NCBI RefSeq assembly: GCF_025421715.1
Contig: NZ_JAOEFC010000003.1
Coordinates: 62,001 to 126,000, forward strand
DNA: 64,000 nucleotides
Direction of reading: 5' to 3'
DNA from: Microbacterium festucae
GTDB lineage: Bacteria > Actinomycetota > Actinomycetes > Actinomycetales > Microbacteriaceae
Below are positions 8,580-15,079 of the stretch, piece after piece (position 1 is the stretch's first letter; each line of letters begins with the position of its first letter). Made by a program: the position numbers and the translations under genes. A model generated the notes under the pieces. It was not told the origin of the DNA, did not search any database, and saw nothing but the letters and a program-made list of their open reading frames with translations.

Positions 8580-9212
8580 ATGACGGAGACAGCCACCCGC
8601 GCCGGGTCGCGCCGCCGCGAACAGACGCGCGCCCGCCTGCTCGACGCCGCGCACGAGGTGTTCGCCGAGGTCGGCATGGATGCCGCGTCGGTGGAGACGA
8701 TCTGCGAACGTGCGGGCTTCACCCGCGGCGCGTTCTATTCGAACTTCGAGTCGAAGGACGAACTGTTCATCGCGCTCGTGAGCCAGCTCACCGAGGCCAA
8801 GCTCGAAGAGGTCGCCGTGCGCGTGCGCGACCTCGGCCCCCGCGACAACGTCGACCCCGCCCTGCTCGTGCACGAGGTGATCGGCCGCGGCGTCGGAGCC
8901 GACCTCGAGCCGCACCTCATCAGCGAACTGCGCACCCAGGCCCTGCGCGACGCGCGTCTGGCCGCCGCCTACCTCGGCTGGCAGGATGCCATGGCCGGCC
9001 GGGTCGGCGAGATCATCCGCCTGGTGGTCGACGCCTACGGCCTGCGGATGCGCCTGCCGCTGGACGAGGCCGCGCGCCTCCTCGTCGACGTGGCCGACGA
9101 CACGTGCACGCGCGCGCTGCTCGAGGGCGCCGACGCCGACGAGGTCACCGTGCAGCTCAATGCCCGCATGGAGCGCGTCGCGGCGCTGCTGTTCGACCCG
9201 CCCGCGGCCTGA
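8580..9212 (+). CDS. TetR/AcrR-family transcriptional regulator
   Basis: A protein of 210 residues. Residues about 14-60 are a TetR helix-turn-helix (RARLLDAAHEVFAEVGMDAA, then ERAGFTRGAFYSNFESKDEL, the typical recognition helix and post-helix). The C-terminal ligand domain has no recognisable specificity. The ATG at 8580 is chosen because AGGAAGGAG lies 6 nt upstream and translation begins just before the domain. The gene is divergent from the MMPL-YhgE/Pip operon with two palindromic operators between them, so it probably represses that exporter and itself. The inducer is unknown. Confidence 0.93.
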   Translation: MTETATRAGSRRREQTRARLLDAAHEVFAEVGMDAASVETICERAGFTRGAFYSNFESKDELFIALVSQLTEAKLEEVAVRVRDLGPRDNVDPALLVHEVIGRGVGADLEPHLISELRTQALRDARLAAAYLGWQDAMAGRVGEIIRLVVDAYGLRMRLPLDEAARLLVDVADDTCTRALLEGADADEVTVQLNARMERVAALLFDPPAA

Positions 9213-9303
9213 CCGCGGGTCGCGACCCGGGGTGGCGTCAGTCGCGGCATCGCGACCCGGGGCCGACCATGACGGCATCCGAACGCCGGCGGATGCCGCG
9301 GCG

Positions 9304-10050
9304 TCAGGGCGTCTCGAGGGCGTCGATGCGCCGCGGCTCGGGGATGCGCCCCGGCTCGGGGAACAGCAGGAGCGCGAGCCCGACCGCGACGGCGGCGCCC
9401 ACGAGCTGCGCGCCGATGAACGGGACGGCGGAGGCGGGCGCGATGCCGGCGAAGGTGTCGGTGAAGATGCGCCCGACGGTGACGGCGGGGTTGGCGAAAG
9501 AGGTCGAGCTGGTGAACCAGTAGGCCGCGCCGATGTAACCGCCGACGGCGGCGGCGATCACCGGCACGCTGCGGTGCGCGCGGGTGAGCCCGATGATCAG
9601 CAGCACCAGGCCCGCGGTGGCCACGACCTCGGCGAGGAAGGTCGCCGGGGTGGCCCGCTCGGTGCGGGAGATCGCGGAGGGGACGGCGAACATGGCGTCG
9701 GCCAGCACCGCGCCGCCGACCGCGCCGATGAGCTGGGCTGCGACGTAGACCAGCAGTGCCGTGGGCGCGAGGCCGGTGCGGTCGCGGCGGCCCAGCACGG
9801 CGTCGGCGAGCGAGACGACCGGGTTGAAGTGCGCACCCGAGACGGGTGCGAGCAGCAGGATCAGCGCCCCGAGTCCCAGTGCGGTCGCGGCGGAGTTCTC
9901 GAGCAGTTGCAGCCCGGCATCCGTCGACAGCCGCGACGCGGCGATGCCCGAGCCGACGACGACGGTGACCAGCAGGCCCGTGCCGAGCAACTCGGCCAGC
10001 GCCCGTCGCCACAGGGGCGTGCGGGTGAGGGCGGGGGAGTCGACGGTCAC
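9304..10050 (-). CDS. aqpS: Aquaporin-family channel in the arsenic locus (AqpS-like)
   Basis: A MIP-family channel of 248 residues with six spans and two half-helices. The first signature is HFNPVVS (NPV instead of NPA) and the second FANPAVT (canonical NPA), a pairing often found in the arsenic-linked aquaporins. The gene follows arsC by 10 bp on the same strand, an arrangement known from Sinorhizobium meliloti, where ArsC reduces arsenate and AqpS lets arsenite leave down its gradient. The start is taken as GTG at 10050, just after the arsC stop; the open frame runs further upstream into arsC without support. There is no strong ribosome site, so translation may be coupled to arsC. The arsenic role is inferred from context; glycerol or water transport is the alternative. 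Confidence 0.82.
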   Translation of the reverse strand: MTVDSPALTRTPLWRRALAELLGTGLLVTVVVGSGIAASRLSTDAGLQLLENSAATALGLGALILLLAPVSGAHFNPVVSLADAVLGRRDRTGLAPTALLVYVAAQLIGAVGGAVLADAMFAVPSAISRTERATPATFLAEVVATAGLVLLIIGLTRAHRSVPVIAAAVGGYIGAAYWFTSSTSFANPAVTVGRIFTDTFAGIAPASAVPFIGAQLVGAAVAVGLALLLFPEPGRIPEPRRIDALETP

Positions 10051-10060
10051 CGCGGGCCGG

Positions 10061-10477
10061 TCACGACCGGTCGCCGGCGGGCGCCAGCTCGCCGATGAGA
10101 GCCTCGACCCGACGGCGGATGTCGTCGCGGATGCGCCGCACGGTGTCGGCATCCTGACCGGCGGGGTCATCGAGCTGCCAGTCCTCGTAGCGCTTGCCGG
10201 GGAAGATCGGGCACGCGTCGCCGCAGCCCATCGTGATCACCACGTCGGACTCCTTGACCGCGTCGACGGTGAGCAGCTTCGGGGTGTTCGCGGCGATGTC
10301 GATGCCTTCTTCGGCCATCGCCTGCACCGCGACCGGGTTGATCCGGTCTTTCGGCTCGGAGCCCGCCGACAGCACCTCGATGCGGTCGCCGGCGAGGTGC
10401 TGCAGGTAGCCGGCGGCCATCTGCGAGCGTCCGGCGTTGTGGACGCAGACGAACAGGACGGTGGGCGTGTCGCTCAT
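10061..10477 (-). CDS. arsC: Arsenate reductase, low-molecular-weight phosphatase type (thioredoxin-linked)
   Basis: A protein of 138 residues that reduces arsenate to arsenite. The P-loop with the nucleophilic cysteine is CVHNAGRSQ near the N terminus, and the two further redox cysteines lie in GCGDACPIFPGKRYEDW, so the full Cys triad of the thioredoxin-coupled ArsC class is present. The start is ATG at 10477, with a purine-rich stretch (GGAAACGAG) upstream. An ATAGAT-N4-ATCTAT inverted repeat lies 31 bp before the start and probably places arsC and the downstream aquaporin under the ArsR domain of the adjacent fusion gene. Confidence 0.95.
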   Translation of the reverse strand: MSDTPTVLFVCVHNAGRSQMAAGYLQHLAGDRIEVLSAGSEPKDRINPVAVQAMAEEGIDIAANTPKLLTVDAVKESDVVITMGCGDACPIFPGKRYEDWQLDDPAGQDADTVRRIRDDIRRRVEALIGELAPAGDRS

Positions 10478-10507
10478 GGTGGTCTCGTTTCCGTGGTCGA
10501 CAAAAGC

Positions 10508-10523
10508 ATAGATGAAGATCTAT
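10508..10523. promoter_or_regulatory. ArsR-type operator, ATAGAT-N4-ATCTAT
   Basis: A perfect 6-4-6 inverted repeat in the 49-bp gap between the ArsR-ArsC fusion gene and arsC. Its half-sites match those of the second site at 11431-11446. Confidence 0.75.
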
Positions 10524-10526
10524 GGG

Positions 10527-11432
10527 TCACGACGCGACGGATGCCGCATCGCCGGGGAACAGTTCGTCGAGGAGCGCACGCACGCGACCGTCGATGTCAT
10601 CGCGGATGCCGCGGACCACGCTGAGCGGCTTGTCGAGCGGGTCTTCGAGATCCCAATCGAGGTAGCGCCGGCCCGGATAGACGGGGCACGCGTCACCGCA
10701 TCCCATCGTCACCACGACGTCGGCGGCCCTCACGGTGTCGTCGGTGAGGGGCTTGGGGAACTCGGCTCCGACGGCGACGCCGATCTCGTCGAGGGCGGCG
10801 AGGATCGCCGGGCGCACCTCGGTCGCCGGCGCCGACCCGGCACTGCGGACGATCACGCGGTCGCCGGCGAGCCGGCGCAGGATCGCTGCCGCGAGCTGAG
10901 AGCGCCCCGCGTTCTGCACGCAGACGAACAGCACGGTCGGCACCTCGGAGGCGGGGTGGGCGGTGCGCTGCAGGTCGTCGAGGCGGGTCGCGGCGAAGGT
11001 CGCGGTGCGGGAGGCGAGCAGTGGTGCCGTCCCGGCGGCGGCGAGCAGGTCGCGCGACTCGGCGACGCAGCGGGCGACCGTCTCGCGGCTGACGGTGCCG
11101 CGATAGCGCGCGGCGAGATCGTCGACCACGCGTCGCCAGTCGGGCTCGTCGACCGTGGCCGGGGCCGTGCCCAGCAACGCACGGATGCGGCTCTGACGGT
11201 CGGGGTGGAGCGAGTACCAGGTGCGGCGCCCCTCGCGCTGGCGCACCACGAGACCCTCAGCGTGCAGGGCTGCCATGTGGTGGCTGACCGTGGGTTGGCG
11301 GAGGTCGAGGTGCTCGGCCATCTTCCCGACCAGCGCGCGCCCGTCGGGGGCGTCGTCGATGAGGCGCAGGATCCTCGTGCGCGTGGGGTCGGCCATCACG
11401 CCGAGTCCGGCGCCCCGCGCCTGCGAAGTCAT
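10527..11432 (-). CDS. ArsR-ArsC fusion: arsenic-responsive repressor joined to arsenate reductase
   Basis: A protein of 301 residues in three parts. Residues about 8-85 are an ArsR winged helix (DPTRTRILRLI, then LDLRQPTVSHHMAALHAEGLV). Residues about 95-140 form a helical segment (DWRRVVDDLAARYRGTVSRETVARCVAESRDLL) seen in actinobacterial ArsC proteins. Residues about 160-290 are a complete LMW-phosphatase ArsC with CVQNAGRSQ and GCGDACPVYPGRRYLDW. Such fusions are known in Actinobacteria; the reductase half can supply arsenite next to the sensor. The classical CVCDL metal site of ArsR is absent from the winged helix, so the inducer site is elsewhere. The start lies inside a palindromic operator with TAGACT 7 nt upstream, which suggests a leaderless, self-repressed transcript. 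Confidence 0.9.
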   Translation of the reverse strand: MTSQARGAGLGVMADPTRTRILRLIDDAPDGRALVGKMAEHLDLRQPTVSHHMAALHAEGLVVRQREGRRTWYSLHPDRQSRIRALLGTAPATVDEPDWRRVVDDLAARYRGTVSRETVARCVAESRDLLAAAGTAPLLASRTATFAATRLDDLQRTAHPASEVPTVLFVCVQNAGRSQLAAAILRRLAGDRVIVRSAGSAPATEVRPAILAALDEIGVAVGAEFPKPLTDDTVRAADVVVTMGCGDACPVYPGRRYLDWDLEDPLDKPLSVVRGIRDDIDGRVRALLDELFPGDAASVAS

Positions 11433-11446
11433 AGACGCGAGTCTAT
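11431..11446. promoter_or_regulatory. ArsR-type operator overlapping -10 box and start codon
   Basis: ATAGACGCGAGTCTAT is a 6-4-6 inverted repeat. On the minus strand it contains the putative -10 box TAGACT and runs into the ATG of the fusion gene, so bound repressor would block both polymerase and ribosome. Confidence 0.75.
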
Positions 11447-11517
11447 GTCTCGGGGTCGACGGGGTGGTCGTGCGGCGGCGGGCGCGGGGTGGGCGCGGGG
11501 TGGGGCGGGCGGGCGGG

Positions 11518-12027
11518 TCAGCGTCCCGCGAGGCCGCTGCGCCGTTCGACCAGGATCGTGTCGCGCCACCGCCCTGCGTGCGGACCCCGCGTCGACTGTG
11601 CGATCCGCTCCCGCCGCCCGACCACGCGGAAGCCCGCCGACTCGTGCAGGCGGAGGCTCGCGACGTTCTCGGGGAAGATGCTCGACTGGATCGTCCAATA
11701 CCCCGCGCCGTCGGCCGCGGCGATGAGCGCGACCAGCAGCGTCCGACCGATGCCTTGGCCGTGATGCGACGGGTCGACGTAGACGGAATGCTCGATGACG
11801 CCGCGATACGCCGAGCGGGTCGACACGGGGGAGGCCGCCGCCCAGCCGCGTACGGCGCCGGTGTCGTCTGCGGCCACCAGCCGGAGATCTGCCGCCTTGC
11901 CGGCGTCGAACTGCTCCCAGGTCGGCGTGCTCGTCTCGAACGTCGCCTCGCCCCCGGCGATCCCGGCGGCGAAGATCTCCTCGACCCGGGGCCAGTCGGC
12001 TGCGGTGAGGGGCCGGATGCGCGTCAT
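11518..12027 (-). CDS. GNAT N-acetyltransferase, ArsN1/phosphinothricin-acetyltransferase type
   Basis: A protein of 169 residues with the whole length of the PAT/Bar group: an early AATFETxxPT-like segment (GEATFETSTPTWEQFDA), the acetyl-CoA loop HHGQGIGRTLL, and a tail of the type NVASLRLHESAGFRVVGRRERI. ArsN1 enzymes acetylate the alpha-amino group of the arsenic antibiotic arsinothricin and are encoded in ars operons; closely similar enzymes act on phosphinothricin. The ars context favours the former. The ATG at 12027 overlaps the upstream flavoprotein stop by 4 bp, so the frame further upstream is not used. Confidence 0.82.
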   Translation of the reverse strand: MTRIRPLTAADWPRVEEIFAAGIAGGEATFETSTPTWEQFDAGKAADLRLVAADDTGAVRGWAAASPVSTRSAYRGVIEHSVYVDPSHHGQGIGRTLLVALIAAADGAGYWTIQSSIFPENVASLRLHESAGFRVVGRRERIAQSTRGPHAGRWRDTILVERRSGLAGR

Positions 12028-13343
12028 GAGCAGCACGCGCCCGTGCCGACCGGGTCGACTGAGCACACTCCGGTCGCCGGCAGGGTCAGCTGCACCCGCG
12101 TCGCGGCGCTCATGTCACCGTCCAGCCACGCCACCACGGAGCGCACCTGCTCGTAACCGGTCGCCAGCAGGAACGTCGGGGCGCGGCCGTACGACTTCAT
12201 GCCGACGACGAACAGCCCCGGTTCCGGGTGCCGGAGTTCATCGAAGCCGTGCGGGGCCACGGTGCCGCAGGAGTGGAGGTTCGGGTCGATCAGCGGTGCC
12301 AGGCGCACCGGCGCCTCCACGATCTCGTCCACCCCGAGGCGCACCTCCCGCAGCATCTCGAGATCGGGACGGAAGCCGGTGGCATTGACCACGAGATCGG
12401 TGTCGTGGGCGGCCGGTTCGCCGCGCCGCCGTCCGATCAGCTGCGCTCTGCCGTCGCGACGCCGCACGTCGGAGATCTCGAACGAGTCGATCCGTTCGAT
12501 CGAGCCGGCGGCGACCAGCTGATCGACGCGAGACCCGAGCCGGGCCCGGTCGGCGAGCTCGTCGTCGGCAGAGGACGACACGCGCGCGGCCGCCGCGTTG
12601 CGGATGAGCCAGCTGACCCGGGTGCCCGGGACCGCTTCGGCGAGCTCGGTCAGTGCGATGAGGGTGTTGGCGGCCGAGTGTCCGGCACCGACCACGGTGG
12701 TGTGGCGCCCCGCGAACCGCGCCCGGTCGGCGCCGCGCACATCGGGGAGGGCCTGCACGATCAGCCCGTCGAGGTCGGCGACTCCGAGCGGGTCGAGGCC
12801 GGAGGAGGTGAGCGGGTTCGGGGAGGTGTACGTGCCGGATGCGTCGATCACCGCGCGCGCGGTGATGTCGTCGCGCCGACCGCCGGCGGTCTCGATCCGC
12901 AGCAGAAAAGGGGCCTCGGCCCGCCCCGCGGTGCGGGTGCGATCCATGCCCTCCCGTGAGACGGCGACCACGCGGGTGCCGAACGCGATATGCGGTGTGA
13001 TCGCGGCCAGGCCCGCCAGCGGCGTGAGGTATTCGTCGACGAGCTCGTGCCCCGTCGGCGCCCGCCCCTCGTCGAGCGGAGGATGCCAGTCGGCCGCAGC
13101 GAGCAGGCGGCGGGAGGCGGGGTCGATGAGATGGCGCCACGGGGAGAAGAGCCGCGTGTGTCCCCAGCGGCGCACCGACGACGCCACGGCGTCGCCGGCT
13201 TCCAGCACGGTGAACTCGATGCCGCGCTCGACGAGGTTCGCCGCCGCGGCGAGGCCGATGGGCCCCGCTCCGATGATGACCACCGGCAGCGTCGCGAGAC
13301 GGTCGGTGAGCGCCGCGCGCGGGGTGAGGTCGATCAGTGTCAT
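12024..13343 (-). CDS. FAD/NAD(P)-dependent oxidoreductase of the arsenic locus (ArsO-like)
   Basis: A protein of 439 residues with the flavin monooxygenase layout: an FAD dinucleotide fold near residue 22 (VVIIGAGPIGLAAAANLVERG) and a second Rossmann fold in the middle (TTVVGAGHSAANTLIAL) for NAD(P)H. A late ATGFRPD-type motif (VVNATGFRPDLEML) closes the domain. The protein ends in a cysteine pair (GTGACCS), which could bind trivalent arsenic. Similar flavoproteins occur in actinobacterial ars operons; their reaction is not settled, and oxidation of organoarsenicals is one proposal. Expression is from a TTGACA-17-CATACT promoter flanked by two ArsR-type operators, with GGAGG before the ATG, so it is under the divergent arsR. 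Confidence 0.82.
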   Translation of the reverse strand: MTLIDLTPRAALTDRLATLPVVIIGAGPIGLAAAANLVERGIEFTVLEAGDAVASSVRRWGHTRLFSPWRHLIDPASRRLLAAADWHPPLDEGRAPTGHELVDEYLTPLAGLAAITPHIAFGTRVVAVSREGMDRTRTAGRAEAPFLLRIETAGGRRDDITARAVIDASGTYTSPNPLTSSGLDPLGVADLDGLIVQALPDVRGADRARFAGRHTTVVGAGHSAANTLIALTELAEAVPGTRVSWLIRNAAAARVSSSADDELADRARLGSRVDQLVAAGSIERIDSFEISDVRRRDGRAQLIGRRRGEPAAHDTDLVVNATGFRPDLEMLREVRLGVDEIVEAPVRLAPLIDPNLHSCGTVAPHGFDELRHPEPGLFVVGMKSYGRAPTFLLATGYEQVRSVVAWLDGDMSAATRVQLTLPATGVCSVDPVGTGACCS

Positions 13344-13360
13344 GAGGTCCTCCGCAGGAT

Positions 13361-13376
13361 ATCGACGAACATCGAT
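13361..13376. promoter_or_regulatory. ArsR-type operator, ATCGAC-N4-ATCGAT (downstream site)
   Basis: ATCGACGAACATCGAT lies just downstream of the -10 box of the flavoprotein promoter. Its half-sites equal those of the second copy at 13410-13425 and differ from the ATAGA sites of the fusion gene. Confidence 0.75.
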
Positions 13377-13379
13377 GTC

Positions 13380-13408
13380 AGTATGGGCGGTCTATCGATC
13401 ACTGTCAA
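13380..13408 (-). promoter_or_regulatory. Sigma-70-type promoter of the flavoprotein-arsN operon
   Basis: On the minus strand TTGACA (13408-13403) is followed after 17 bp by CATACT (13385-13380). Operators lie immediately on both sides. Confidence 0.75.
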
Positions 13409-13409
13409 T

Positions 13410-13425
13410 ATCGACTAGTATCGAT
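13410..13425. promoter_or_regulatory. ArsR-type operator, ATCGAC-N4-ATCGAT (upstream site), with embedded -10 box of arsR
   Basis: ATCGACTAGTATCGAT lies just upstream of the -35 box of the divergent promoter. It also contains TAGTAT (13416-13421), which is 6 nt before the arsR ATG and fits a leaderless -10 box. Confidence 0.75.
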
Positions 13426-13427
13426 GC

Positions 13428-13781
13428 ATGGTCACGATGCTCGAGGTCGCCGACGTCTCCGCGAGGCCTGTCGCCTGCTGTGCACCGCTGGTGCGCGAGC
13501 CGCTCGGGCACGACGACGCGGAGCGGCTCGCCGCCACGCTGAAAGCGCTCGCCGATCCCGCTCGGCTGCGACTGCTGTCGATCGTCGCCGCCTCCGAGGG
13601 GCAGGAGGCGTGCGTCTGCGACCTCATCGCCCCCATCGGGCTCTCGCAGCCGACGGTGTCGCACCATCTGAAGGTGCTGACCGAGGCGGGGTTCCTCTCC
13701 CGGTCCAAGCGCGGCACCTGGGCGTACTACCGGCTGCAGCCCGAGGCGCTCACCGGGGTCGCGGGCGTGCTCGCCGGCTGA
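13428..13781 (+). CDS. arsR: ArsR-family arsenite-responsive repressor
   Basis: A winged-helix repressor of 117 residues. It has the DNA-recognition helix LSQPTVSHHLKVLTEAGFL and two sets of cysteines: a vicinal pair at residues 17-18 (PVACCAP) and Cys62 and Cys64 in EACVCDL. The pair plus a cysteine of the CVCDL segment is like the arsenite site of the Corynebacterium glutamicum ArsR, while CVCDL alone is the site of the E. coli type. The predicted leaderless start is the first ATG at 13428; a second in-frame ATG follows three codons later. It is divergent from the flavoprotein-acetyltransferase operon and probably represses both directions through the ATCGAC-N4-ATCGAT sites. Confidence 0.93.
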   Translation: MVTMLEVADVSARPVACCAPLVREPLGHDDAERLAATLKALADPARLRLLSIVAASEGQEACVCDLIAPIGLSQPTVSHHLKVLTEAGFLSRSKRGTWAYYRLQPEALTGVAGVLAG

Positions 13782-13805
13782 CCGGGCGCTGGGGCCGTCG
13801 ACGGC

Positions 13806-13892
13806 GCGCGATCTCGTTCCGGGTGCGATCTCGGTCCGGGTGCGATCTCGTTCCGGGTGCGATCTCGATCCGGGGTGCGGTCTCGTTCCGGG
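13806..13892. repeat. 17-bp tandem repeat, five units
   Basis: Five consecutive near-identical units of GTGCGATCTCGTTCCGG fill the gap between convergent arsR and menC. The last unit is two bases longer. The function is unknown. Confidence 0.9.
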
Positions 13893-13893
13893 T

Positions 13894-14892
13894 TCAGGGG
13901 AGGAGGGCGTGGCAGCGGCGCAGGCGCTCTAGCCACCACTGCTCCCGCTCGGGGGCGGCGCGGTGCGCATCGAGCAGCGCCGCATCGGCGGCGGGGCGCT
14001 CGAGGGGGAGCACGCCGCCGCGCGGCCGCAGCGGCGCCGCGGTCACGTCGGCGGCCAGCAGGGAGGCCGTGCCCAGCCCGCAGTCGTAGTCGAGGCGGGG
14101 GAGGGCAGCGGCCAGCGCGACGCCCATCGACAGTCCGATGCTGGTGTCGAGGGCGCTCGAGACGACGGCGGGAAGGCCCGCCTCGGCGACGATCTCCAGC
14201 GCGCGGCGGATCCCCCCCAACGGCTGCGCCTTGATGACGAGCAGGTCGGCGGCCCCGGCGCGCGCGACGGCGAGCGGATCAGCGGCCTTGCGCACCGACT
14301 CGTCGGCGGCGATCGGGATGTCCCAGTCGGCCAGGCGCTCGCGCAGGTCGGCGAGCTCGTCGATCGTCGCACACGGCTGCTCGGCGTACTCCAGATCGAA
14401 CTCCGACAGCGCGTGGAGGGCGCGCTCGGCCTCGTCGACGTTCCAGCCGCCGTTGGCGTCGACGCGCACCCGACCCTCGGGGCCCATCTCGCGGCGCACC
14501 GCCCGCACCCGCTCGACGTCGTCGGCGAGCGACTGCCCGCGTTCGGCGACCTTCACCTTGGCCGTGCGGCATCCGTCGAACAGGGCGAGCACGGCGGGCA
14601 CATCGGCGGCGGCGACGGCGGGCACGGTCGCGTTGACCGGCACCGCGTCGCGGTGCGGCGCCGGCACGGCATCCCACCCGTACTCGATGGCGGCGGCGAG
14701 CCAGGTGGACGCCTCGGCATCCTCGTATTCGACGAACGGCGAGAACTCGGTCCAGCCGCGGGGGCCCTCGAAGAGCACGGCTTCGCGCACGTCGACCCCG
14801 CGGAAGCGGGTGGTGAGCGGCAGCGCCACCACCCGCGCGGTGGCGAGGATGTCGGCGAGCGGGGGGATGTCGATCGGTGCGGCGCTGCTCAC
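13894..14892 (-). CDS. menC: o-Succinylbenzoate synthase
   Basis: An enolase-superfamily protein of 332 residues that dehydrates SHCHC to o-succinylbenzoate in menaquinone synthesis. The acid/base lysine motif is KVKV in CRTAKVKVAERG, and the metal ligands appear as VDANGGW, EYAEQPC and PIAADES; a second catalytic lysine lies in LLVIKAQPLGGI. The start is GTG at 14892, with AGGATGG a few bases upstream. It lies apart from the other men genes (25.7-36.4 kb) and is convergent with arsR. Confidence 0.93.
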   Translation of the reverse strand: MSSAAPIDIPPLADILATARVVALPLTTRFRGVDVREAVLFEGPRGWTEFSPFVEYEDAEASTWLAAAIEYGWDAVPAPHRDAVPVNATVPAVAAADVPAVLALFDGCRTAKVKVAERGQSLADDVERVRAVRREMGPEGRVRVDANGGWNVDEAERALHALSEFDLEYAEQPCATIDELADLRERLADWDIPIAADESVRKAADPLAVARAGAADLLVIKAQPLGGIRRALEIVAEAGLPAVVSSALDTSIGLSMGVALAAALPRLDYDCGLGTASLLAADVTAAPLRPRGGVLPLERPAADAALLDAHRAAPEREQWWLERLRRCHALLP

Positions 14893-14950
14893 TCACCCAT
14901 CCTGCCTGCCCGCACCGCGATGCGCCATCGACGATGAGTCGCGATGGCGC

Positions 14951-15031
14951 ACCATCCGTCGGATCGGTGGGGCTGCTGTATTCCGGGCGCCCGGCCGAGT
15001 CGACACGTGTCACACCGATCCGACGGATGGT
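14951..15031. repeat. Palindromic repeat family C, copy 1 (81 bp)
   Basis: An 81-bp element with long inverted arms: ACCATCCGTCGGATCGGTG at the left and CACCGATCCGACGGATGGT at the right. It lies between divergent menC and metH, 48 bp before metH. Four more copies of exactly the same length occur at 22440, 22692, 27742 and 27936. Confidence 0.93.
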
Positions 15032-15067
15032 CACGTCATCGACGCCGGGCGCCGTCGCCCGCCGCCG

Positions 15068-15073
15068 TAGAAT
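15068..15073 (+). promoter_or_regulatory. -10 box of metH (TAGAAT), leaderless arrangement
   Basis: TAGAAT ends 6 nt before the GTG start, leaving no room for a 5' leader. A cobalamin riboswitch is therefore not possible between this promoter and metH. Confidence 0.65.
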
Positions 15074-15079
15074 CGCGCC

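Noticed and set aside
14893-15079. Cobalamin riboswitch before metH
   Set aside because: The region is filled by a family C palindrome and a -10 box 6 nt before the start; no B12-box-like sequence was seen.
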